DNA of 64,000 bases, from the NCBI GenBank assembly GCA_022655215.1, contig JALCUE010000001.1, positions 434,001 to 498,000 on the forward strand, in the 5' to 3' direction. Of the stretch, positions 56,940 to 64,000 are shown piece after piece; positions within the stretch are counted from its first letter, which is position 1; the number at the start of each line of letters is the position of its first letter. Source of the stretch: Atopobiaceae bacterium. GTDB taxonomy: Bacteria > Actinomycetota > Coriobacteriia > Coriobacteriales > Atopobiaceae. Below the pieces are notes generated by a model, which worked only from the letters and a program-made list of their open reading frames with translations, had not been told where the DNA came from and made no database searches. The translations under genes and the position numbers were made by a program.

Positions 56940-59116
56940 TGGGCAGGAGCTGCTGCGACCAGGGCGGGACCTCCGGCAAGGGCGCGATGTCGTTCGAGAA
57001 GGCCACCAACACCATGAGCCCGACCGATCCCGACGAGCTCGTGGAGGGCGAGGGGGGCCGCGAGCTCACCGTCGCCTTCGTGGGAAACCCCAACTGCGGC
57101 AAGACCACGCTCTTCAACGCCTACACTGGCGCGAACCTCAAGGTGGCCAACTGGCCCGGCGTCACGGTCGAGCGCAAGGAGGGCCAGACCAGCTTCCAAG
57201 GACATCCCGTCAAGCTCGTCGACCTTCCCGGCACCTACTCGCTCACCTGCTACACCATGGAGGAGCAGGTCACGCGTGACTACGTCCTCTCCGACGACGT
57301 CGACGTGATCATCGACGTGGTGGACGCGAGTTCCCTGGAGCACAGCCTCTACCTCACCATCCAGCTGCTCGAGCTTGGCAAGCCCGTGGTGATCGCCCTC
57401 AACATGATGGACATCGTGCACAAGCGCGGCATGGAGATCGACACGCACCGCCTCCCCGAGATGCTCGGCATGCCCGTGGTGCCCATCTGCGCCCGCAAGC
57501 GCGAGGGGCTTGGTCCCCTCATGCATGCGGCCGTCCACCATCAGGGCGTCACGCATCCCGACCCCATCATCCACACCCACGAGGTCCCCGGTGACCTCGA
57601 GGGCAAGCACGAGATGTACGCCATGGTCTACTCGGATGCCCTCGAGCACCGCATCGATGCCGTGGCTGCACGCTTTGCCGAGCTCTATCCGGACAAGCCC
57701 AACCCGCGCTATCACGCCATCAAGCTCCTCGAGGCCGACGAGGCCATCACAAGCCGTACGCCGGTTGACCTGCCCGACATACTCGACCGCAGCTACGAGG
57801 ATGAGTTCATCCGCGAGCGCTACGACTTCATCTCCGAGGTGGTGAACGAGGTCGTCTTCAACCATGACTCCCGTGCGGCGACCACGGACGCCGTGGACCG
57901 TGTGCTCACGAACCGCTTCGCGTCCATCCCCATATTCCTCCTCATCATGGGGGCCGTCTTCGCCCTCACGTTCGTGGTGGGCGACATACTGAAGGGGTTC
58001 ATGGAGCTGGGACTGCAGTGGTTCTCCACCTCTGTGTCCGAGGCGCTCGCCTCCGCGGGCGTCTCCGAGCTGGTGAGCTCGCTCGTCGTCGACGGCGTCA
58101 TCAACGGCGTGGGCACGGTGCTCACGTTCCTGCCCAACATCTTCATCCTGTTCCTCGCCTTGGCGTTCCTCGAGGACTCCGGCTACATGAGCCGCGTGGC
58201 CTACGTCATGGACGGCATCATGGGCAGGCTCGGCCTGTCCGGTCGTGCCTTCATCCCCATGATCTTGGGCTTCGGCTGCTCCGTGCCGGCCATCATGGCG
58301 TCGCGTGCCCTCGAGAGCCCCTCCGACCGCAAGAAGGTCATGCTCGTCACCCCATTCATGAGCTGCTCCGCGAGGCTACCCATCTACATCCTGTTCTCGG
58401 GAATGTTCTTCGGGAGCATGGCGAGCGTCGTGGCCTACTCCATGTACGTGGTGGGGATCGTGGTGGCTCTGCTCGTCCTGCTCGTGCTGAAGCACGTGGG
58501 TGGTCGAGGCGAGCTGGCCGACAACGGCACGGGCGAGAACGACATGCTCCTGATCGAGCTTCCCGAGTACAAGATGCCCGACGCCCACACCGTGTGGATC
58601 TACGTGTGGGAGAAGGTCAAGGACTACCTCTCGCGCGCGGGCACCGTCATCTTCGCGGCCTCGGTGGTCATGTGGGTCGTGCTCAACTTCGGCGTGGGCG
58701 GATACGTGGACGGCGACATGTCGGCGAGCTTCGGCGCCATGCTCGGTCGTCTCGCCGTGCCCGTGCTCGCGCCCCTGGGCCTGGGCGACTGGAGGATCTC
58801 ACTCGCGCTCGTGGCCGGCATCTCCGCCAAGGAGGTCGTGGTCTCGAGCATCTACGTGCTGTTCGGCGCCGCCGGAAGCGCGGGTGCCTCCGCTGCCCTC
58901 GCCACGCAGCTCTCCGCGATCGGGTTCGGACCCGCGAGCGCCCTGTCGCTCATGGTGTTCTGCCTGCTCTACGTCCCCTGCATCGCCACCATCGCCACGA
59001 TCCACCATGAGTCGAGGTCGGGGAGGTGGACGGTCTTCTCCGTCGTCTTCCAGCTCGTCGTCGCCTGGGTGGTCGCGTTCCTCACGTATGGCATCGCGTC
59101 CATCTTTTTCGGTTGA
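56939..59116 (+). CDS. feoB: Ferrous iron transporter FeoB
   Basis: FeoB imports Fe(II) across the cytoplasmic membrane. The 725-residue protein has a 35-residue N-terminal extension starting MGRSCCDQ, then a G domain: G1 GNPNCGKTT, G2 region VANWPGVTVE, G3 DLPGTYSL, G4 NMMD, and a G5-like CARK where many have SARK. A helical domain leads to the membrane part, which includes two Gate regions (FIPMILGFGCSVPAIMASR and FMSCSARLPIYIL). No FeoC gene follows. tRNA-Leu lies just beyond its stop. Confidence 0.97.
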   Translation: MGRSCCDQGGTSGKGAMSFEKATNTMSPTDPDELVEGEGGRELTVAFVGNPNCGKTTLFNAYTGANLKVANWPGVTVERKEGQTSFQGHPVKLVDLPGTYSLTCYTMEEQVTRDYVLSDDVDVIIDVVDASSLEHSLYLTIQLLELGKPVVIALNMMDIVHKRGMEIDTHRLPEMLGMPVVPICARKREGLGPLMHAAVHHQGVTHPDPIIHTHEVPGDLEGKHEMYAMVYSDALEHRIDAVAARFAELYPDKPNPRYHAIKLLEADEAITSRTPVDLPDILDRSYEDEFIRERYDFISEVVNEVVFNHDSRAATTDAVDRVLTNRFASIPIFLLIMGAVFALTFVVGDILKGFMELGLQWFSTSVSEALASAGVSELVSSLVVDGVINGVGTVLTFLPNIFILFLALAFLEDSGYMSRVAYVMDGIMGRLGLSGRAFIPMILGFGCSVPAIMASRALESPSDRKKVMLVTPFMSCSARLPIYILFSGMFFGSMASVVAYSMYVVGIVVALLVLLVLKHVGGRGELADNGTGENDMLLIELPEYKMPDAHTVWIYVWEKVKDYLSRAGTVIFAASVVMWVVLNFGVGGYVDGDMSASFGAMLGRLAVPVLAPLGLGDWRISLALVAGISAKEVVVSSIYVLFGAAGSAGASAALATQLSAIGFGPASALSLMVFCLLYVPCIATIATIHHESRSGRWTVFSVVFQLVVAWVVAFLTYGIASIFFG

Positions 59117-59139
59117 CGCGCGTCGTAGTGTGTTATGAT
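59113..59139 (+). promoter_or_regulatory. Candidate tRNA promoter
   Basis: TTGACG (overlapping the feoB stop) and TATGAT are 15 bases apart, ending about 20 bases before the tRNA. The boxes are good, the spacing a little short. Confidence 0.5.
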
Positions 59140-59157
59140 TCCTTTGCTTGAACGCAT

Positions 59158-59248
59158 GTCGGAGTGGCGGAATTGGCAGACGCGCTAGCTTGAGGTGCTA
59201 GTGACTGACTAAAAGGTCGTGCGGGTTCAAGTCCCGCCTCCGACACCA
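59158..59248 (+). tRNA. tRNA-Leu (GAG)
   Basis: The acceptor stem GTCGGAG pairs with CTCCGAC, followed by discriminator A and an encoded CCA. The D arm (GGCGGAATTGGCAGACGC), anticodon stem CTAGC/GCTAG with loop TTGAGGT, a long class II variable arm (TGACTGACTAAAAGGTCG) and the T arm GCGGGTTCAAGTCCCGC are all intact. The anticodon GAG at 59192-59194 reads CUC and CUU leucine codons, which are abundant in this window. The long variable arm and A73 fit leucine identity. Confidence 0.97.
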
Positions 59249-59259
59249 TGCAAAGCAGG

Positions 59260-59281
59260 ACGGGCCTCCGGGCCCGTTTTT
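59260..59281 (+). terminator. Terminator after tRNA-Leu
   Basis: ACGGGCC/GGCCCGT stem with a four-base loop followed by five Ts, 12 bases after the CCA end. Confidence 0.9.
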
Positions 59282-59323
59282 CTTATCGGGGGACGGTGCG
59301 TCCGACCGTCGCGTGGAGGCAGC

Positions 59324-61582
59324 ATGTCGCAGTCGACTGGCATCAAGCGCGTGGAGCGCATGGGGGAGAAGGGCATCCCCGGAACCCTCGCCACGCTCCT
59401 GTCCCTCACCACCGACGCCGTCGTGGGGTTCGACGGGGCGGGCCGCGTGCTGCTGGCCAACCGCGAGGCGGCGCTGCTGCTCTCCTGCACCGTGGAGGAC
59501 CTCCTCGGCCAGGACGTCCGTGACTTCTTCCCGGCCGACGCGTCGACCACCACCGCCGCTCCTTCCGCTGACCTCCTCGGTCTGGGCGCCGATGAGCGCC
59601 CGTGGCCGTTCCCGCTCGACGGCACGGCCGCCGCCCTCACCCTCCGCACCCCAGGCGGCGAGCTCGTGCCCGTGGGCGTGCGCTGCGACCGCGTGAGCGC
59701 GCCGGGGGAGACCTACCTGCTCGTGGCCGAGAGCCTCGACGCCGAGCGAACGGCCGAGCGCGAGAACACGCGCCTGGTGGACGAGCTCTCACAGGCCAAC
59801 AGACGGCTGTCGGGCACCTTGCGCATCGTGCTCGACACCCTCGACTCCCAGGACGTGGGCGTGCTCTTTTCACGCGTCCTCGAGGAGCTCAAGGACACGA
59901 TGGAGGCCTCGGGCACCATCATCTACCTCGCCGAGAAGGACGGCTTCCGTCTCCGCGGGCATACCACTTCGCTGGACGACCAGCGCGTCCCGCAGTTCAT
60001 GGCGTTCGGCGACAGCATCGAGTCGTTCGTCACCCGCGCCGGGCATGCGCTGAGGCTGCGCCTCGTCGCCCCCGAGGGCCGTGAGCTCAGACAGGGCCGC
60101 ATGGCCAGACGAGAGGTGCTGGACGAGGAGACCCGCGAGCTCCATCGCGTGAACGCCCAGCTCCTGCCTCCCTTCGGCAGCTTCCTGTGCGTGCCTGTGT
60201 GGTTCGGCGGCCATGTCATCTCGATCATCGAGGTGGGCTGGCGTGAGGACCGCCACATGCGCAAGGAGGACGCCCGCCTGCTCGACGCCGTGGCCCAGTA
60301 CCTCTCCGTCGAGCTCATGGCGGCTTTCTCGTCCATGAGGGCGGAGCGCGCGGCCTCGCTCGACCGCCTGGGCAGCGACCTGTCCGAGCGGCTCATCGAG
60401 GCGGGAACGCCCACGCACGAGCAGTTCTCGGATACCTTCGAGCGCATCTGCGACGAGCTCGATGCCCACCTTGCGGTCATCGAGCTGAACGAGTACCAGC
60501 GGACCTGCCTGGTGAGCCTTCCCGGACGCGAGGGGGACGCCATCGAGATGCCGTTCGACCTCGACGAGCTCGAGGAGGGCTATATGGAGGACGGCGTCGC
60601 CGTCGTGCCCGTCACCTCCGGCTCCGACCTCTCGAGCTGGCTGTCGGGCAGGAGCGTCTACTCCCTCGGTGCCCTCGTGGACATGGGGACGCTTGCCGGC
60701 TCGCGTCGTTGCGTCATGGTGCTCAGGAGCGGTGTCGACGAGCCCTTGGAGGACGTGGACCTCACGTTCCTCCATCGCATGGCCGACGAGGTGCGTGCGG
60801 CCGTGGCAGGCGCCGAGGCGCGCTCCCAGGACACGCACATCTCCCAGGCGCTCCAGAACGGCATGAGGAACGAACTCCAACGTGTGGACGGCATCACGGC
60901 CCACGGGCTGTACTCCTCGGCCACCGCGGCCGCGTTCGTGGGCGGTGACTTCTACGACCTCATCCGCCTGCCCGACCGCAAGGCGTGCGTGATCCTGGGC
61001 GACGTCTCCGGCAAGGGCGTGGAGGCGGCCTCCGTCTCCGCCGCGGTGAAGACCGCCTTGGGCGCCTATGCATGGGAGGGGCTCGCGCCTGCCCACATGG
61101 TGCGCGCCCTGAACGATTTCCTCATGGGCTTCTCCCGGCTCGAGACGTTCGCCACGCTGTTCGTGGGCATCGTCGACCTCGCTGACTCGAGCCTCACGTA
61201 CTGCTCGGCGGGCCATCCTCCCGCGCTGCTCAGACGTGCCTCGACGCTCGAGGTCGAGATGCTCGACGTCCAGTCGGGCGTGGTGGGGGCCTTCCGCGAG
61301 ATGGCCTACCATGACGGCGTGATCGGCCTCATGCCGGGTGACATGCTCCTGCTCTACACCGATGGCGTCACCGAGGCGAGGAATCCCGCCGGTGACTTCT
61401 TCGGGGACGACGGCCTGCGTGAGGCGTTCATGCGTGAGGCGGCCGGCGACGTGGACGGTCTTCTCGACAGGCTGCTCCAGACGATCGACTCATATACGGA
61501 ACGTCACCTGGACGATGACGTGGCGATGATGTCACTGCGATTCGACGACCTGGGCGACGAGGATGGGGGCGAGGGCGAATGA
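59324..61582 (+). CDS. PAS-GAF-PP2C (SpoIIE/RsbU-type) serine phosphatase
   Basis: I start at ATG 59324 after GGAGGCAGC (752 residues); earlier starts lie in the tRNA. Residues 25-140 are PAS-like (DAVVGFDGAGRVLLANREAALLL). A short coiled coil (RLVDELSQANRRL) is followed by a GAF domain at about 180-345 and a weaker GAF-like region to 510. The C-terminal PP2C/SpoIIE domain has the metal motifs GGDFYDLI, LGDVSGKGVEA, CSAGHPPALL, LYTDGVTEARN and DDVAM. Such enzymes dephosphorylate the STAS antagonist in partner-switching systems. A STAS-HATPase gene two genes downstream is the probable target. It overlaps the next gene by four bases. Confidence 0.92.
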   Translation: MSQSTGIKRVERMGEKGIPGTLATLLSLTTDAVVGFDGAGRVLLANREAALLLSCTVEDLLGQDVRDFFPADASTTTAAPSADLLGLGADERPWPFPLDGTAAALTLRTPGGELVPVGVRCDRVSAPGETYLLVAESLDAERTAERENTRLVDELSQANRRLSGTLRIVLDTLDSQDVGVLFSRVLEELKDTMEASGTIIYLAEKDGFRLRGHTTSLDDQRVPQFMAFGDSIESFVTRAGHALRLRLVAPEGRELRQGRMARREVLDEETRELHRVNAQLLPPFGSFLCVPVWFGGHVISIIEVGWREDRHMRKEDARLLDAVAQYLSVELMAAFSSMRAERAASLDRLGSDLSERLIEAGTPTHEQFSDTFERICDELDAHLAVIELNEYQRTCLVSLPGREGDAIEMPFDLDELEEGYMEDGVAVVPVTSGSDLSSWLSGRSVYSLGALVDMGTLAGSRRCVMVLRSGVDEPLEDVDLTFLHRMADEVRAAVAGAEARSQDTHISQALQNGMRNELQRVDGITAHGLYSSATAAAFVGGDFYDLIRLPDRKACVILGDVSGKGVEAASVSAAVKTALGAYAWEGLAPAHMVRALNDFLMGFSRLETFATLFVGIVDLADSSLTYCSAGHPPALLRRASTLEVEMLDVQSGVVGAFREMAYHDGVIGLMPGDMLLLYTDGVTEARNPAGDFFGDDGLREAFMREAAGDVDGLLDRLLQTIDSYTERHLDDDVAMMSLRFDDLGDEDGGEGE

Positions 61583-62574
61583 CCTCGACTGAAGACAAGG
61601 ACGTGCGCGCCTGCACGGGTGAAGGGCGCATGGACTCATACGAGAGGTTCCGCAAGATCCAGTTCGTGCTCTGGCTCATCCTCTTCCTGAACCTCGTGGT
61701 GGCGCTTGCGAAGTACTTCTACGGCATATGGACCGGGTCCGTCTCGATGAAGGCCGACGGCATCGCCTCGATGTTCGACACCGCCTCCAACCTCATCGGC
61801 ATCGTGGGCATGCACCTCGCCTCGCGTCCGGCCGACCAGGGGCACCCCTACGGACACGCCAAGTTCGAGACGTACGCCTCGGCCTTCATCGGCGTGATGC
61901 TGCTCTTCGCGGCCTACAACGTGGCCACGGACGCCTTCGCGGCGCTCACGGGTGGCTCGGAGGCCGTCGAGGTGAACTTCGGCAGCTTCGCCGTCATGGT
62001 GGGCACGCTCGTGGTGAACGTGTTCGTCTCGCGCTACGAGCGCGGGCGTGGGACCGAGCTCAGGAGCGAGATCCTCACGGCCGACGCGCTTCACACCATG
62101 AGCGACGCCTTCGTCTCGGTGTCCGTCATCGTGGGCCTCGTCTTCGTGGGTCTCGGCTTCCCCATCGCCGACCCCATCTGCTCCATCATCGTCGCCGTCG
62201 CCATCCTCCACTCCGCCTGGGAGGTCTTCCGCCAGGCGAACGCGACCCTGTCCGACGAGGCTCGCATCCCCATCGCCGACGTCGAGCAGGTCGCATGTGG
62301 GGTCGCCGGCGTGAGGGGCTGCCACAAGGTGCGCACGCGCGGAACGGAGGGCGAGGTCTACATGGACCTGCATGTCCTCGTCGACCCGCAGATGCCCATC
62401 GTGGAGGCCCATGCCGTGGGAGACCACGTGGAGGAAGCCGTGAGGTCGTCGTTCGACCAGGTGGTGGACGTCATGGTGCACCTCGAGCCGGACGTGCCGG
62501 AGGAGCGCCTGGTGGAAGATGACGTGCCTCCTCAGGTCACCGCTCATGCCGACGGTGATGGCCTCCGGCGTTAG
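61579..62574 (+). CDS. Cation diffusion facilitator metal transporter
   Basis: The 331-residue protein has about six membrane segments and a C-terminal cytosolic domain. CDF features are SMKADGIASMFDTASN in the second helix, DQGHPYGHAKFETYAS in the following loop, TADALHTMSDAF in the fifth helix, and VRGCHKVRTRGTEGEVYMDLHVLVDP in the cytosolic domain. The second-helix metal position that is usually His or Asp (four residues before Asp67) is Ala here, while the fifth-helix His and Asp are kept. The metal cannot be named. An alternative start at 61630 (MDSYERF) is possible. It is translationally coupled to the phosphatase gene. Confidence 0.9.
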   Translation: MTSTEDKDVRACTGEGRMDSYERFRKIQFVLWLILFLNLVVALAKYFYGIWTGSVSMKADGIASMFDTASNLIGIVGMHLASRPADQGHPYGHAKFETYASAFIGVMLLFAAYNVATDAFAALTGGSEAVEVNFGSFAVMVGTLVVNVFVSRYERGRGTELRSEILTADALHTMSDAFVSVSVIVGLVFVGLGFPIADPICSIIVAVAILHSAWEVFRQANATLSDEARIPIADVEQVACGVAGVRGCHKVRTRGTEGEVYMDLHVLVDPQMPIVEAHAVGDHVEEAVRSSFDQVVDVMVHLEPDVPEERLVEDDVPPQVTAHADGDGLRR

Positions 62575-62603
62575 GCATCCGCCCATTTGGGAAGAACTGC
62601 TCT

Positions 62604-63350
62604 ATGCAGAGAAGCCCAGACATACTCCTCGTCCCAATGACCGAAGACCTCGATGCCTCGACGGTCCCCAGGCTGCGGACGTACTTCGAGGGTCTCATAG
62701 AGGGTGGCTGCCGCAGGATCATCCTCAATATGCATGACGTGAGCTACGTGGACTCCATGGGCCTCGCCCTCATCTTCACCCTCGCGCGTGAGATGCGCGA
62801 GCATGGCGGCCTCATCTCGCTCACCGAGGTGAACGACGACGTCTACCACATGCTCTGCATAGCCTGCCTCGTGGACTTCATCCCCGTCTCGGAGAGGGGC
62901 GTCAGGCCCACCGTGCCGGTGCTCGACCCCTCCGTGCGCCCCCTGTGGCGTCGCACGCTCCCGGTCCATGCCGACCAGCTCGGCCGCGCTCGAGAGCGTG
63001 TCAACGAGCTCCTGCGTCATATGCCGCTCACGCCTGACGATGTGTTCGATATGACGCTCGCGAGCGGGGAGGCCCTGGGCAACGCCATCGACCATACCTG
63101 CGCGGAGGGCGTGCTCGTGACGGTCACGGGATATCCCGACCGTGTGGTGCTCGAGGTGTCCGATTGCGGCGAGGGGTTCGAACTCGCGGCCGACGAGGAG
63201 CCCACCGCCTCCATGGAGCGGGGGCGTGGCATCAAGCTCATGCGGCTGCTCGCCGACTCGGTGGAGATCAGCCACAAGTCCCAGGGCAAGGGAACGGTCG
63301 TGCGCCTCGTCAAGCTCGTGGGACAGCCTCAGGCGGCACGTCCCGCGTGA
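62604..63350 (+). CDS. STAS-HATPase fusion, partner-switching regulator
   Basis: The 248-residue cytosolic protein joins two proteins that are normally separate. Residues 1-110 are a STAS antagonist (RIILNMHDVSYVDSMGLALIF), with the phosphorylatable serine kept as Ser51 after Asp50, the position of SpoIIAA Ser58. Residues 115-240 are a GHKL/RsbW-type kinase: N box SGEALGNAIDH, G1 VSDCGEGF, G2 GRGIKLMRLLADSVEI and G3 GTVVRLVK. In RsbV/RsbW systems the kinase phosphorylates the antagonist and holds a sigma factor. No sigma factor is encoded nearby. The PP2C gene upstream supplies the opposing phosphatase. The ribosome site is weak. Confidence 0.9.
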   Translation: MQRSPDILLVPMTEDLDASTVPRLRTYFEGLIEGGCRRIILNMHDVSYVDSMGLALIFTLAREMREHGGLISLTEVNDDVYHMLCIACLVDFIPVSERGVRPTVPVLDPSVRPLWRRTLPVHADQLGRARERVNELLRHMPLTPDDVFDMTLASGEALGNAIDHTCAEGVLVTVTGYPDRVVLEVSDCGEGFELAADEEPTASMERGRGIKLMRLLADSVEISHKSQGKGTVVRLVKLVGQPQAARPA

Positions 63351-63360
63351 GGGAGCCCTC

Positions 63361-64000
63361 TCACCTATAGCGGATGACGATACCCGCATCGTCCGAGGGA
63401 TATGAGCCCCTTCCACGTCCGACCTCGCCGCTCGCGCGCTTGGCGATGAGCTCGTCTACGAGCCTGCGCGTCTCCTCCACCTGTTCGAGCGTCTGCAGTC
63501 CCAGACCATGGCCATACCATCCTGTGAGGCCATCTCTCAGGAGCCCCAGGATGCGATCTGCGCCTGCCCTCCATGTCTCGAGGGACGTGCAGCCGGGGAG
63601 GTGCATCCACAGGTCAGGGTTGACGTCATCGCCCGTGAGCACGATTCCCGCGTCCTCGTCCACGAACGCCATGGAGCCTGCCGTGTGCCCTGGGACCGAG
63701 ATGGCCCTCACCGTGCGGCCGCCGAGCTGGAACGTGTGGCCGTCCTCCATGGGCAGGACCTTCGTGAGACGGTGGGCGAGCGCGACCGAACTCGCCTCGA
63801 GGCCCGCGGCGCGTGTCATGGCGCGACGGAACGCCGGAAGGCAGAGGAGGGAGTAGACGGGCGCGATGTCGGGGCTGCCGGCGAAGTAGCTGCCGTAGCG
63901 CCAGGCGGCACCCATGTGGTCCGGGTGGCGATGGGTAACGGCGAGCGTGACGGGCCTGTCCGTGAGGGTGGCCACGAACGTCTGGAGGTCTCCTACACCC
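63361..64000 (-). CDS. Metallo-beta-lactamase-fold hydrolase, N-terminus beyond the window
   Basis: The reverse-strand frame is open at the window edge and ends at 63361. The zinc motif HRHPDH (in AVTHRHPDHMGAA) and later histidines in VPGHTAGSMAF, plus the Asp in LTGDDVNP and the C-terminal WYGHGLG, identify an MBL-fold hydrolase. Upstream residues GVGDLQTFVATLTDRPV match the usual start of such domains, so roughly the first 60-90 residues are missing. Many MBL-fold proteins are glyoxalase II or lactonase-like; the substrate is not evident. It converges on the STAS-HATPase gene with ten bases between the stops. Confidence 0.88.
   Translation of the reverse strand, partial: GVGDLQTFVATLTDRPVTLAVTHRHPDHMGAAWRYGSYFAGSPDIAPVYSLLCLPAFRRAMTRAAGLEASSVALAHRLTKVLPMEDGHTFQLGGRTVRAISVPGHTAGSMAFVDEDAGIVLTGDDVNPDLWMHLPGCTSLETWRAGADRILGLLRDGLTGWYGHGLGLQTLEQVEETRRLVDELIAKRASGEVGRGRGSYPSDDAGIVIRYR

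Overview
The window is GC-rich, densely coded bacterial DNA. The protein set points to an actinobacterium of class Coriobacteriia, probably Atopobiaceae (Olsenella or Parolsenella-like). Supporting signs are six twin-arginine-type lipoprotein signals on solute-binding proteins, the rapZ-yvcK-whiA block, a permease-ATPase fusion in a dipeptide-type transporter, and MucBP/InlB-type surface repeats with a TPKTG sorting signal. The taxonomic call is inference from gene content; there is no rRNA in the window. I see no phage, IS element, CRISPR array or replication origin.

Layout. 1-2150: the start of a short-chain dehydrogenase, a collapsed remnant of an amino-acid-binding lipoprotein, its intact neighbour behind two palindromic operators, and a DUF421 membrane protein. 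2234-7441: uvrA with a candidate LexA box, ybaK-type tRNA deacylase and murJ. 7517-12603: a complete branched-chain-type amino acid ABC transporter (livK-H-M-G-F). 12925-20802: a tightly overlapping histidine operon (a hisZ-hisG fusion, then hisD-C-B-H-A-F-I-E), preceded by the same palindrome seen at 588-641 and closed by a strong terminator. On the other strand follow an NlpC/P60 cell-wall hydrolase and a PHP histidinol phosphatase, which completes the histidine pathway.

23234-31548: a dipeptide-family ABC transporter followed by nanA, nanK and nanE, read as sialic acid uptake and catabolism. 31668-34493: a large surface adhesin broken by one in-frame TGA. 34541-36802: a Fem-type transferase fused to an ATP-grasp ligase, probably making the peptidoglycan cross-bridge. 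36961-42943: uvrC, then rapZ-yvcK-whiA, with ppk2 inserted on the opposite strand. 43106-48109: gapA, pgk, tpiA, gpmI and secG. 48273-56448: two paralogous oligopeptide-binding lipoproteins and oppBCDF. 56694-59116: feoAB. 59158-59248: tRNA-Leu(GAG). 59324-63350: a partner-switching signalling operon (PAS-GAF-PP2C phosphatase, CDF metal transporter, STAS-HATPase fusion). 63361-64000: a metallo-beta-lactamase-fold hydrolase cut by the window end.

How the genes work together. The lifestyle implied is host-associated and scavenging: peptides, branched-chain-type amino acids, sialic acid and ferrous iron are imported, carbon is processed by lower glycolysis, and a complete histidine route is kept under what looks like a shared regulator with one amino-acid-binding lipoprotein. 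The most unusual pieces are the Fem/ATP-grasp fusion, the STAS-HATPase fusion beside its likely phosphatase, the hisZG fusion, and the shared CTTTAG-N4-CTAAAG operator.
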